Source: Chara braunii
Taxonomy: Eukaryota; Streptophyta; Charophyceae; Charales; Characeae
Direction of reading: 5' to 3'
NCBI GenBank assembly: GCA_003427395.1
Contig: BFEA01000884.1
Span: 160,166-224,165, forward strand
Length of the DNA stretch: 64,000 nt
The notes under the pieces: generated by a model
What the model was told of the DNA's origin: nothing
The model's database searches: none
Seen by the model: only the letters and a program-made list of their open reading frames with translations
Shown here: positions 33,240-43,507 of the stretch, one piece after another
How positions within the stretch are numbered: the stretch's first letter is position 1
Layout of the letters: each line of letters begins with the position of its first letter
Program-made: the position numbers and the translations under genes

Positions 33240-34487
33240 TTCTCAGTAACACAAAGCTCTTTCTCTCCTCCTCACCTCATGTTTGTTGTAAATGCACCAC
33301 GTTGACCGTTTGCTCTCCAGAAACTCGCGAAATCGAATGACACAATTTTTGCCATTATAATAATCATTTCGAGGAACGGGCTGCACAGGAGGCGGGACAA
33401 ATGACCACGAAGGACCTGCGTAACTTTCATCAGGGTTTTGATTGAACCAATAAATTGGACCTTCCTCAGGCAACCCGTTGTCATCGTCGCAGAACTCTTT
33501 GTATAACATGCGCGGATTATCTCAAAACATAATAAGCAAGTGCGGTTTCAAAATACCAGTAATGTCTGACGCAACACATGGGTCTACTACACTTATCCAA
33601 TTTGCCAGTGTATCGAGGAAAATACATTCGGGATACTTTTTGTGGGATTGCTCTATGAGCTCGTAGAACTCGTTCATTGTATACACGTCTATGTCTTTCA
33701 ATTTCTTCGAGAAGACGTTGAAAGTAGTGTCCACGTCTGTATGGGTATGTCCCACCAGCATGAAACCTATTTCCATCTCTTGGAAAACTTTGAACATAAC
33801 CAAGAGTGGAGCTAACGCACATATGTACTTATTATTGTTCTCTGGCCAACAATTATCTGCTTAAATGCGCAAAAACGGTGGCTGTGGCATCCCGCTCGCT
33901 TGAATTTTGACGATGGTTCTCATAAGACAAGTACCGATTGTGTTCTAATCGTGTTTGAAATATGAAAACCACGTATAGACATAAATAGTAGAGTCTCTAT
34001 AGTGTGCAATGACACTTGTCAGATTCGTCTTCATCATCATCCCGTGCCTAAGTGCTTTCGAGTAGTTCGCCTGACCAATATGAGGGATAGTCGTTTTCTT
34101 CTGATCCATGCCGTCAATGATGAGACACAGACGCTTGTTCGGACAGACCATCGAGTCAGTCTTCACTTAACTATAGTCCAATCTATGTTCAACTTGCCGC
34201 CTTTGGTGAGCTTTCATGTCCTCCCGATCTCGTTTTCGATCTCGAGGAAGAGCAACATATTGTATACTTTCTTTTAGTTCATGACAGACGACAAACTTTG
34301 TGAATGTGTTCGAGTGTACGAGTGAAACGTGGTAAAAGTGTTTCTGCCACATTTTATAAAATATGAACTTAGAAACGACTTCGAGGCCGATAACCACAAA
34401 GTCTGATTTGATAGACTGATAAATTGAACGCTTCGTAAAAACAGTTGCCAGTCAAGGTTTCGGTCTATAAACCTCGTCTTGATGCGC
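33240..34487 (-). pseudogene. DUF7869-like transposon gene, C-terminal half, broken
   Basis: In minus-strand order the pieces read: a W-x-x-x-F then FTKFVVCHELK segment (34167-34397); a later REDMKAHQRRQVEHRLDY; then LIIDGMDQKKTTIPH (33945-34166); and GFMLVGHTHTDVDTTFNVFS (33522-33803). Last comes a Pro-rich stretch with GPSWSFVPPPVQPVPRNDYY (33243-33509). The order FTKCxxCxxLK, R..H...Q..R, I-D-G-M-D-Q-x-K, G-H-T-H-x-D is how I recognise the DUF7869 family. Frames change between pieces and there are stops, so the gene is dead. Its upstream half resumes at 59710. Confidence 0.65.
34484..34487. other. Target-site duplication, left copy (GCGC)
   Basis: GCGC directly precedes the TG of the left LTR and matches GCGC at 59710-59713. 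Removing the element and one GCGC joins the two halves of the DUF7869-like gene in a single frame. Confidence 0.7.
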
Positions 34488-35027
34488 TGTCGCACTTTTT
34501 TCAGTTGGGCCACTTCGGGCAACGGGAAAACCAACAGGCTGTCACGCAGGATTTTGTATGTGATTGCAATAAATAAAATAAATTAAATAATGCAAATCCC
34601 TTCCTGTTGTGTGCGTCCGGCTTCGAGCGAGACCCTTCAATTGCGGTCTTCGGCGGTCTCCGGTCTTAGGAATCTTTTATTTTGATTCGGAACAGCAGAG
34701 AATTATGCAAATAATAATCATAAAAATTATGGAGTGTTATGCATGCATCAATTATATCAATCTGATTTTGAGAACTGTGACAAAACATCCACGGAGGCAA
34801 CCATCAAGCAAGAATAATGTAGAAAGTAAGACTGACTGACTCGAGCAAAGACATGGGCAATTGAATAAGGGAAGAATGAGGACTCATAATAATCTCAGAA
34901 AGTACATGTAAACAGGCATGGTCAGCACCTCTCAAGAGTCCTCACTCATCCCTCAGGTCAATCTCTCTCAATCTCTTTTCATTGATCTTCTCTGGTGTCG
35001 AGACTCATGCCCACGTGCAATCTGAAA

Positions 35028-35594
35028 CTAAGGCTTCGTGACAAAATGCCACTTGTAGCCAGCAAGCTCTGAGCACGACCATCCGAGGCACATAACACGG
35101 CAGTTAACCATGGAGCAAAACTCCCCTCGTCTGAGGTAGGGATACGCAGTGGGCTCAGTCAACGCCTCAATGTCAATCACCGCTGGAGAGATGCACCTCT
35201 TTGCCAAACTGATCACATCCATCCAACTCGTGCCATCGGTGAGAAGAGAAGGGACTAGAGGCCTAGGATAGTCAGTATAAAGCATCGGCCCGAAGCTGCG
35301 GATCAATGTAGTGCCACTCTCATCGAGCTCCCTCTCTCTCTGCTCAAGGTATTCAGTGGCTGAGATCCAGACTGGATCAAAAAGTTCATGAGTCTCCTTC
35401 CCCTTTTTCAGGTAAGGCCTCGGATCGTGGATAGTGCCATCAACAAAACTGGTATGGACAATGAAGATTGACAGATCTCCTTGTCTGAAACCAATTGCAC
35501 TAGCATACTGATGACGGAATGCCTCCTTGCATGGAATCTGATTGAGATTGACCAGCACTGACTCACTGACTCGAAAGAACTCGACTGTATTCAT
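35028..35594 (-). CDS. ORF L, copy in the 3' LTR (accessory family 1)
   Basis: 188 codons from ATG. It closely matches ORF L of the other LTR over most of its length (FRQGDLSIFIV, RPYLKKGKETHELFDPVWIS, LLTDGTSW). It lacks an internal segment of 39 bp (near 35120) that the other copy has, and it reads to a different C-terminus because of changes near the end. As part of the 3' LTR it would lie after the polymerase in a full transcript. Family and function are unrecognised; see the copy at 54913-55494. Confidence 0.6.
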   Translation of the reverse strand: MNTVEFFRVSESVLVNLNQIPCKEAFRHQYASAIGFRQGDLSIFIVHTSFVDGTIHDPRPYLKKGKETHELFDPVWISATEYLEQRERELDESGTTLIRSFGPMLYTDYPRPLVPSLLTDGTSWMDVISLAKRCISPAVIDIEALTEPTAYPYLRRGEFCSMVNCRVMCLGWSCSELAGYKWHFVTKP

Positions 35595-35649
35595 GGGTAG
35601 ATTAGCCGGTGCAGATTGACTAGATGATCACTGATAACTGATCAATGCG

Positions 35650-35775
35650 AATTGATTGTTGATAACTGATTGCCGATTAATTGATTGCTGATAACTGATT
35701 GCTGATGACTGATTGCTGATGACTGATTGCCGATGATTGATTGCCGATGACTGATTGCTGATAACTGATTGCTGC
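35650..35775. repeat. Tandem TGATTGCTGATGAC repeats in the left LTR
   Basis: About nine degenerate 14-bp units of TGATTGCYGATRAC, mirrored in the other LTR at 55549-55674. Immediately upstream (minus strand) of ORF L, so it may be regulatory or simply slippage-prone. Confidence 0.85.
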
Positions 35776-36003
35776 TTCTTAATGCTGGTTAGGAGACTGG
35801 ATGATTGCAGACGAGAAAACTTAGTAGTTGCTCATCATAAAACTGTGACTGCTGCTCTGGAAATTGATTGCTTGTTGCTCCGGAAACTGATTGCTTGTTA
35901 TTCCGGAGACTGATTGCTTGCTAATGAATGGCCGTTGCCGTTTGAATTGGCTGTTTGTTGATTAAACACAGATTGAATGGTGACTGAATCCACAGTTAAA
36001 TGC

Positions 36004-36150
36004 CGTTCTGAGCACCGTCCTAAGCACTGTTCTGAATGCGGTCCCAAGTACTGTCCTGAGAACCGCTCTGAGTACAGTTCCAAGTACAGTTCTGAGTACT
36101 GTCCCGAGTANAGTTCCGAGTGNAGTTCAGAGTACAGTTCTGGTTACTNA
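36004..36150. repeat. Tandem AGTACAGTTCTG repeats in the left LTR
   Basis: Units of about 15 bp (GTTCTGAGTACAGTTCCAAG) repeated about nine times. The equivalent stretch is 55904-56050. Single Ns begin inside it. Confidence 0.8.
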
Positions 36151-36749
36151 CCACTGCTCTTGACATCCACCGAATGTCANTNGATACACGGGACGCAGTC
36201 TGATACANTGAATTGTGAATTCTCGNGTCTTCGTACCNCAAGAGGAGCTNTATACAGCTGCGGTCTAGATGCTGGTAGAGCTCTGGAAATNGTAGTTTGT
36301 ACGCTACTGGCTCANGCGAGTTTTNCCCTGGCCTGTTCCACACTTTCNANCGAAGAGTCGATACTGTGCATTTTACNGTCGAGTCCGTAGAAGTAANCTA
36401 CATACTCGATGTACTTCTTCTNCCCGNCCATTTTGACCGCGAACTCCCTCTGAGTTAGTCTGTNAAACTCCATATTCTGACATGCNCTGTCCTCCCAATT
36501 TCTGTGTTTTTCGAGGACAGTTGTGCTTTTCACTACGAAGATCTCCTCTTCTTTCATGGCTCCTCTCACGTCCAGGCCACACAGCAAGCTCTACGACCAG
36601 AAACTGATAGCTATCTTCAAACCTTGAGTAGTTGTCACGATTCACGATGTTCAACAATTACTGCTAATTCCTCGGGAGCGTTATATACCACCATCCCTCA
36701 GAAGGGTTGGAGCGTGGATCGGTTGGCTAAATAACAGTGCAACTGTTTG

Positions 36750-39700
36750 TAGTTCCGTTGAGAGTTCTGCATTCTTTCACCGACAAGAGGCAACTAAGTT
36801 TCTTTCTTTCAAAAGTGGACACTAAGGAAAGCTCGCCCCACAAGATTGGAGATAATGCTGGTCATGACCTTTTCACGAAAACTGTTCGAATCCAAGTAAT
36901 GACGTATAAACTTTTCATCCAGCTAGTGGCCGTAGATGATCCACTTAACAAACTCAAATAAATTTTTCCGCCTCTTTTGCATAAAGCATGTCATAGATAG
37001 TCAGACATGATATGTATGCAGCAAAGAGCAACGCCTGTTACTCAAAATGGTGCAGTTCTGAGTATCACACGCAGCTCAGGGGGTGGGTTAAAGCTCCTCA
37101 TCTGCTGTAACTTACACATCGTATGGCATTGCTTAGACTAACTTTTCTGACTGTATATCGACTGAGAACGTAAGAGTATTGCCCTCAGCTCATGTGAAAG
37201 TACCAATGATTCCCTCAGGGTTCTCCTTTTGTCTGATGTGATGTGGGGCATAGGTGTTTTAGTATCCTTCTAAGGCGAAACGCCGGACTCAATTAATTAT
37301 CACGCTCAAATTTACGCCCAAACAGTTTAGGTTGCGTATTTTCTCAAATAGTTAACTGAGTTCCAGTTGGAGCGGAAACCACTAGGAGGGCAACGAGTGG
37401 ACCTAGGCACAAGTCTGGATAGGATGTCCTCAACCATCACGTTGCATTCAAACGTGGCTCTAGACCGAATACAGATTATGAACAGTGCCCCTCTTCTACA
37501 GTAGTAAGGTGAATAAGGGTCCGATTAGACCTCTGATGTTTAATGCCGCTTGGGTGCTGCAACCTCCCGCTGCTAAGAGGCTTATGGGTACTTGCAGTCC
37601 GTCAGACCACACTCACATGTCGGAAGAAGCTATCAACAGGGCTGAAACAGGTCTTTCCAAGCGACTAGTACTCAAAGATGCCCACTTTTGTCAGTAGATT
37701 GGTTCGTGCATACAGTATAGGGTAACTCATAGTCATCAAACAAACTCAACACTGATATCCCGCAAGATCGCTGCTCATCGTGCTATAAGCTAGAGACTGC
37801 ACGGATCACGATTCTCGCTCACTAGCCCTTGAGCAAGCAGGCGGCCTGGATCTTACAAGTCTTAGGTCCACCACATGTTGAGTGCAATGTCGACTGAGTG
37901 GTGTAAATGAGCTTCGATTCGTCAGTCCCAACGTGAAGGTTATCCAGTGGATGGACGGTCAGGAGCTGTTCCAATCGGAGAACTGATCACCTCACGACTG
38001 AACAGTCTGACGTGATCCCAGACACAAAGTCTTGCCTGGCTGGGATTATGACCTTAACTCATGGTGCCTTTGACCAGCAAGTCAAGTAAGTAGTGACAGC
38101 CTACTGTCGTGAGCATCACTGATTGCAAAGAGGTGTCACAAGCATGACTGATTGCAGAGGTGTCACTTGCGAGTAACTTTGTTTGAGGAAAAGGGAAAGA
38201 AAAACCAAGCGGTTCATTAACACAGCTTCAGCCAGACACATAATGAGAAGTCCGATTTCCACTAAATTGCCAAAACGCTGCTCACTCAAAATCATCCGGA
38301 GACGTCACATCACACATGTCACTTCCGTACACCTCTTTAATTTGCGAGGAAACACATTTTCAACCGTTTTACCGTTCTTCCTTTGCTCATGTGAACTGAA
38401 ACAGGAACACTGCCTAATCGATGAATAGACCCCAAGATAACTGAGTAACTAATCTCCGTCAAGCAAATACTTGACCAGCAGATAAGCAACTCTTTTTAGC
38501 ATCACCCCCCTTTTTCTCATCGAACAACGGCATAGTGGAACAAGCACTAAGTAAACAGGTTGTCACTGCCGTTAAACTTCCGGTATCGCAAAAAGGAAAA
38601 AAAATCTTGACAAAGTACGAAAAAAAAGAATGATAATCAGCACCCACACACGAGACGGGATCCACAGAAGATCAAAGACAAACTGATGGATCTCACCCTC
38701 GTCTCCTATGTCACAGTCGTTTCAAAAGACAACTCACCGTTTTCTCCCCAACATTTTAACAAGCATAGAGACAGTTATTAAAGGTTTTTTCAAGAATGCT
38801 TAGTCGAGGCCACTTATTAGCGACCCCATCAAGCCCTCAGCCTAGTTTCAATCAACGATCTCGCTAATCAATAATCATTTCTCCTCATCCATATCCTTGT
38901 GGATAGCTCTTGATAGTTAGTGACCCACCGAAGCGTGATCAGACTGAAGATTGACTGTCATCAATGAAGATAACGATGATTAGCGGCTCTGCTCAGATAT
39001 GCACACTGCACGTAATACAAGTAAACTCAGAGTTCCCTCAAGGGGCTTCACACCCACCACTCGCAAAGGAGAGTGAAAAGAACGGCTGATGTAGGATGAG
39101 GACCAAGAGTAGAGATGACCCAACGTCAAGATTGAGGCACATCAGGCTAAAGAGCAGACAACATCAGAAGGAGGTGTTTATCAAGCCTTCTCTTCTCGGA
39201 GTTGTCACTCAGTGCAGTCACCTGGAACAAAACACGCGATGCAGCCACACAAAAACATGCACTCAAAGTAGTCATATGGAGTAGACACTCAATGCAGCCA
39301 TATAGAATAGGCACTTCAATGCAGCCTCGTGGCATAGCACGGTACAATCACACGATGCGATCACATGGCACAGGACACACGAACGCAAAGGTTGTTCGTC
39401 TCTTTGACCTTGCCATGTGATCAGCTAGACCTCTCAACACAGAGGAATACGACCAATCCACAGCATCAACACCAAAATTATCCAACCGCCTCAGTCTTGC
39501 TAATTCCCTTAGAATAGTAGTCCATACGTTGGACTCTTTTCACGGGCTGCACATTTCCAATTATTGCTATGAGTCGGGGCTTCTCCCCCTTGTTTACCTA
39601 CTCACGCAATCCACTGCAAGATTGACCCTTATCATGATAAAAACATAACCGGTTAACAACGACCAATCGTCCTAATTAACCAAAACAAAAGAAAGAAAAG

Positions 39701-39815
39701 AACCGAAAATTAATAAGTCAGAAGAAGTTATCTCGCAATAGTCGCTATCTTATCTAAGAATTTCGACCAGAGCAACCACGTTGAAGCGCAGCAGCAGCCT
39801 CTGGCAATCACAAGT
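36750..39815. other. Segment of about 3.07 kb present only in the left LTR
   Basis: The right LTR reads straight from CAGTGCAACTGTT to GAGGGTCACTCAG, while the left LTR separates these with this segment. GTT occurs at both edges. That is equally consistent with a 3-bp target duplication or with a microhomology deletion in the right LTR. I find no LTR, TIR or coding motif in it; degenerate repeats of about 35 bp with ATGCAGCC lie at 39200-39380. Whether it is an insertion, a deletion in the other copy or an assembly difference is open. Confidence 0.6.
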
Positions 39816-40209
39816 TGAGGGTCACTCAGATGCAGCGTGACAGGCGGTAAGTAAAATCGTCTTCAAGGAAACGAGTCTCTCTCCATCGTACAAGAATGCG
39901 GAGACGCAGTTGACGTCACCAACGCTACTTCTCACTCATGCGTCCCGCTCACATGCACCAAGGAAGAAGAGTAGGTGTCCGATATTGAGCACCCTCTCTT
40001 AATTTGTGAGCGACATAATCAAGCGGCTGGGCAACTCTCTCGGCGCACATCAGAGCCTCTTTGGAAGTTCTCCACGATAATCGCCTCATAAAAATGATTC
40101 CCCGAGGGTTATCCTGTCAGGCGCGTAGAAAGATGACAAAACACGCTAAACCCCGCTGCTCAAGAGACAAGCAACGTTGACCTCTCAATCACCTCTCACG
40201 CCCTTGTTG

Positions 40210-40469
40210 NNNNNNNNNNNNNNNNNNNNNNNNNNNNNNNNNNNNNNNNNNNNNNNNNNNNNNNNNNNNNNNNNNNNNNNNNNNNNNNNNNNNNNNNNNN
40301 NNNNNNNNNNNNNNNNNNNNNNNNNNNNNNNNNNNNNNNNNNNNNNNNNNNNNNNNNNNNNNNNNNNNNNNNNNNNNNNNNNNNNNNNNNNNNNNNNNNN
40401 NNNNNNNNNNNNNNNNNNNNNNNNNNNNNNNNNNNNNNNNNNNNNNNNNNNNNNNNNNNNNNNNNNNNN
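40210..40469. other. Assembly gap, 260 Ns, in the left LTR
   Basis: The right LTR shows what lies here: 57193-57429, about 237 bp. Confidence 1.
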
Positions 40470-41291
40470 CACGCGTCCTTTCTCTCTGCCATGTCTCTCT
40501 CCCGTTCCACGGCCTTTGGGCGCCAACTGACCAGAGCTGGCCTCGGGTCCTCCTTCCACTGGATTTGCCGACCGGTGATGCTTCTGGATCTCCCCTAACC
40601 TGTTCCAGGACCTGAGGTCCATCTCTCGGTCTGCGTCGCTCATCTCACTCTCCCCTCCTGAGTCCCTGTCCTAGTGGATCTGTTCCAGGTTTGCTGTGTC
40701 CATCGAAGTCTCTGTCTCATGATAGGCCACCGTTATCCGTAGCCTTGCCGTCACTCCGTCCCGTCTGCAACGTCTCTCAGCCCGGTCTCTTGCCTCCGAA
40801 ATCGCATCCTGTAACTTCGAGTTAGTCTGCATCTCCCCCTCTCTTGCTCCCTCCACGTTCATCTTCATTACCAGCTCATCTCCACCGTCATAATTGAGTA
40901 TGACGGTAATCCAGGGCCCTTCCCCGAACACAGGTTTCCAGCGGGCCTGGTGATACCAGTACCCAGGTCTATATCCGTGCAACGCCATGGTTTTCGCTCA
41001 GAATAGACAGTCTTGTCTCCAGAAATAGGCACTCGGCTTGCACATACACCCACTACTCCTTACTTCTTGGTCTCAAGCTAGTTGTGCCAGCACAACGAGG
41101 TAGCCAGTTGATGCCCTTTAACTGGCTGCCAAACAGCCAGCACTAGCGCTCCGCCCACACTCATACCCTGTGAGCAGGTGATGGCTAACCAGACTCAGAT
41201 CCGTCAAGAACTGAGGACCTCAGCGAGCCATCACCACCCTACTCGTAGCACGACAGCCTCACTCGCTTGCCGGAAGACCCAAGGGCTCCCT

Positions 41292-41299
41292 CTTTTATA
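41292..41299 (-). promoter_or_regulatory. TATA box of the left LTR
   Basis: TATAAAAG on the minus strand, conserved with 58251-58258. In the 3' LTR it would drive transcription out into the flanking DUF7869-like transposon. Confidence 0.55.
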
Positions 41300-41842
41300 G
41301 AACTTAGAAAAGCCGTGATCCCGGCGTGCTGAAGAAAATTCAAATAATAATTTGAAGTGTATAAAAAAATAAAATAAAATACGTATATTCTCAAACAAAT
41401 TTTTTGTTTGAAGAGTCAGAATTCGTAGCTCAACGGTCGTAGTACAGACTGGTCCTCTTGCTACTGTCACCTTCAGGACTCCGGGACGCTACTACTGACC
41501 AACAGGGGCGATGAGGCGGTCCCATAACGGGATACCGACCACCTATTTCCTTCCTGTTAAAAACACCAGAACGCTACCCCTGATGGGTACCCACGTCCGA
41601 TGGCAAGGAGGGGGTTTATGACCCCTTGCAGGGGGTGATATTCCTCCTACCAATGCGGCCGCGGGTCGCCCTCCTTTTGGGGTCTCACCGCACTGTGCCA
41701 ATTCAAAGCTAGCCCACAGACAGTATACGTGGGGTCGGCCTACTTCGGCTATGGGTCGCCGAGTTCGAAATACTAACCGTTGGCCTTCCCGTGAGATGAG
41801 AGGCCGACAGGCAAAAAACTGGAAATAGGAAAAATTAGTAAT

Positions 41843-41859
41843 AATACTGATAATAATAA

Positions 41860-41908
<49 letters not shown>
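41843..41908. repeat. (TAA)n microsatellite in the left LTR
   Basis: ATAATA repeats; a shorter version stands at 58811-58860 in the other LTR. Confidence 0.95.
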
Positions 41909-41910
<2 letters not shown>

Positions 41911-42751
41911 AATCAATGTGGAAAGAAAGAACGGCGCTTCAAGTTTCCTTCGCGCCACAGCTTCACCTGAGTAGCGTTGCAGATCCGCGCACAAGCCCGA
42001 AACCCGATTTTCATCCTTACCCCTTTTTCTTTCTTTTTCACACTTCCCTTTTTCAGGCCCACTGTATCTGCCTTGCGGTACAGCTACTGGGGTCCTACCG
42101 AGCGGAGCCTTAGACATGCGGACCCGGTACAGATGATATTCGAACGGTTGGACCTGCCTAGACCGCAGTACCACCTCCCGAACTCAAAGTCCGGTCTTGT
42201 TGGCTTCCCTACGAAACAACAGGCCAATCAAGGAAAGTGGAAAAGAAATAACGATAACAACAAAATAATAAAAATAATAGAGTGAAACGCAACGGTAACC
42301 GGGGTCAGAGACCATCAGATTTCCCCGAACTAAAGCTAGTAGTCCAACCGTGTTAGAATTAGACCCTTGTTTCTTTTCCATTTTTTTCTTTTCTTGCTGC
42401 TTTTTGCTTTAGCCTTCTGTTTCTCTGACTGCTGTCAGTGTCATGCACCTGACCCATAACCCTGTAGAGGGGTGCTTGGTGCATAACAGAAAAGACAACG
42501 CTTATCCCTCTACTTTCGCGTCCCAGGGCGAACCCGGCGGCTACCACGGCGACAGGCCGGTTGTGCTCCGCTGTACAGCAGCGCGCCGAGCCTGCGTGGA
42601 CCAATGGAAGTCCAGTGGCGTACCCCTTTTGTAGAGGACTACGCCACCGGGACCTGTCCACGCCGAGAAACGATCCAGGCACCAGAGCAGGAAACTGGTA
42701 CTAAGCAGAGACTTGGTACACAGGAGGGCCGGGACACCGTGCCCTCCGAGA

Positions 42752-42790
42752 TAATACCAAACCCCTACCCATCGTCCCCGCTGGGTCGAA
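42752..42790 (-). promoter_or_regulatory. Presumed polypurine-tract region of the giant element
   Basis: On the minus strand the sequence just before the 3' LTR reads GATGGGTAGGGGTTTGG. It is G-rich and in the right place for second-strand priming, but not a clean polypurine run, and the exact primer cannot be fixed. Confidence 0.35.
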
Positions 42791-43213
42791 ACGAGAAATT
42801 TCGGTATAAAGCAGTGCAACCTAATATTGCTCTCGCTCATTTCCATTGTGACTTGAGGCGATTTCCGCACTACCATTTTTGCGTCAGCGGATTCTTCAAC
42901 TTTCTCATAAAGCTCGTACTTTTCTGAGCACTTCTTCCTTCTTTGTGCTCACCTTCCTTCTCTGCGTTACATCTTCTCCCCAAGTGTTCGTCCCCTCTCC
43001 ACGCGCTGGCCATCTCTCTTTGTGCTAGGTCTCTTTCTCTGCGCTAACCTCTTCTCTTAGCGTTTGCGTTCTTCTTTTTGGCGATAAACTTTCTTTTCTC
43101 AGCTCGTTTTCTTTGCTCTTAGTGTGCATCCCACTCACTCCTTTTTTACTATAACTTTTTGCACTATTTCCCTGTTTTCTGTCCCTATCTTAATTGTTCT
43201 CTCACCTTTTGTG

Positions 43214-43507
43214 ATGCCTGAAGCACGTCGTGGATAGGGTAGAGGAATGGGAGGAAGAGGAGGGAAGGCTAAAGAGGAGCCGCCGACCAGGGCACGGCGA
43301 GATTATAGTTCGGAGGAGGAGGAAGAGGAGGAGCCACGAGGCTACGGCCGCCCAAGGCCATACCCCCGCTACTCGCCAGCAGGGTGGTACGAGAGGACTC
43401 CATCTCCAGATAGGATGGATTTCCTCCGAAAAGAATTTGACGCGCGCTACGGCGCACCTAGCGCCTCTTCACCTCCTTACATCCCTAGAGCTCCTTCCAC
43501 TCCCGCC
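43214..43507 (+). CDS. Antisense candidate exon between integrase and 3' LTR
   Basis: On the plus strand, opposite to gag-pol, an ATG at 43214 begins a frame interrupted once by TAG (43235-43237) and then open through a basic/acidic, Arg- and Glu-rich protein (YSSEEEEEEE, PRPYPRYSPAGWYERTPSP, DFLRKEFDARYGAP). It reaches a possible donor, GCC followed by GTAAGC. A pyrimidine-rich leader with repeated CTTTGTGCT/CTCTGCGCTA precedes it. It resembles the N-terminus of a retroelement gag or an RNA-binding protein but I do not recognise it. It could be an antisense ORF of the giant element, as some plant Ty3 elements have, or the start of a nested element. Confidence 0.4.

Larger units (their letters stand above)
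30445..34487 (-). mobile_element. DUF7869-type transposon copy 2, downstream part
   Basis: This is the 3' part of a minus-strand transposon whose 5' part lies at 59710-60990. The two were separated when the LTR retrotransposon at 34488-59709 inserted. Contents from the outer end inward: subterminal repeats (30600-31150), two unrecognised coding relics (31414-32371), the block that is inverted in copy 1 (about 32600-33180), and the DUF7869-like gene relic (33240-34487). The left boundary is set by loss of similarity to copy 1. Confidence 0.65.
34488..42751 (-). repeat. 3' LTR (left), 8.26 kb
   Basis: Collinear with 54352-59709 apart from an extra segment at 36750-39815. It starts TGTCGCAC; the other LTR starts TATCGCAC. 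It ends CTCCGAGA against CTCCGACA. Shared landmarks are ORF L, the 14-bp tandem repeats, the N-rich block, the TATAAAAG box (minus strand) and the TAA microsatellite. A 260-N gap lies at 40210-40469. Confidence 0.85.

Noticed and set aside
35977-36587. ORFs through the N-rich LTR block in both LTRs
   Set aside because: Contain many unknown bases and tandem repeats; identical in both LTRs because the assembly reused one consensus.
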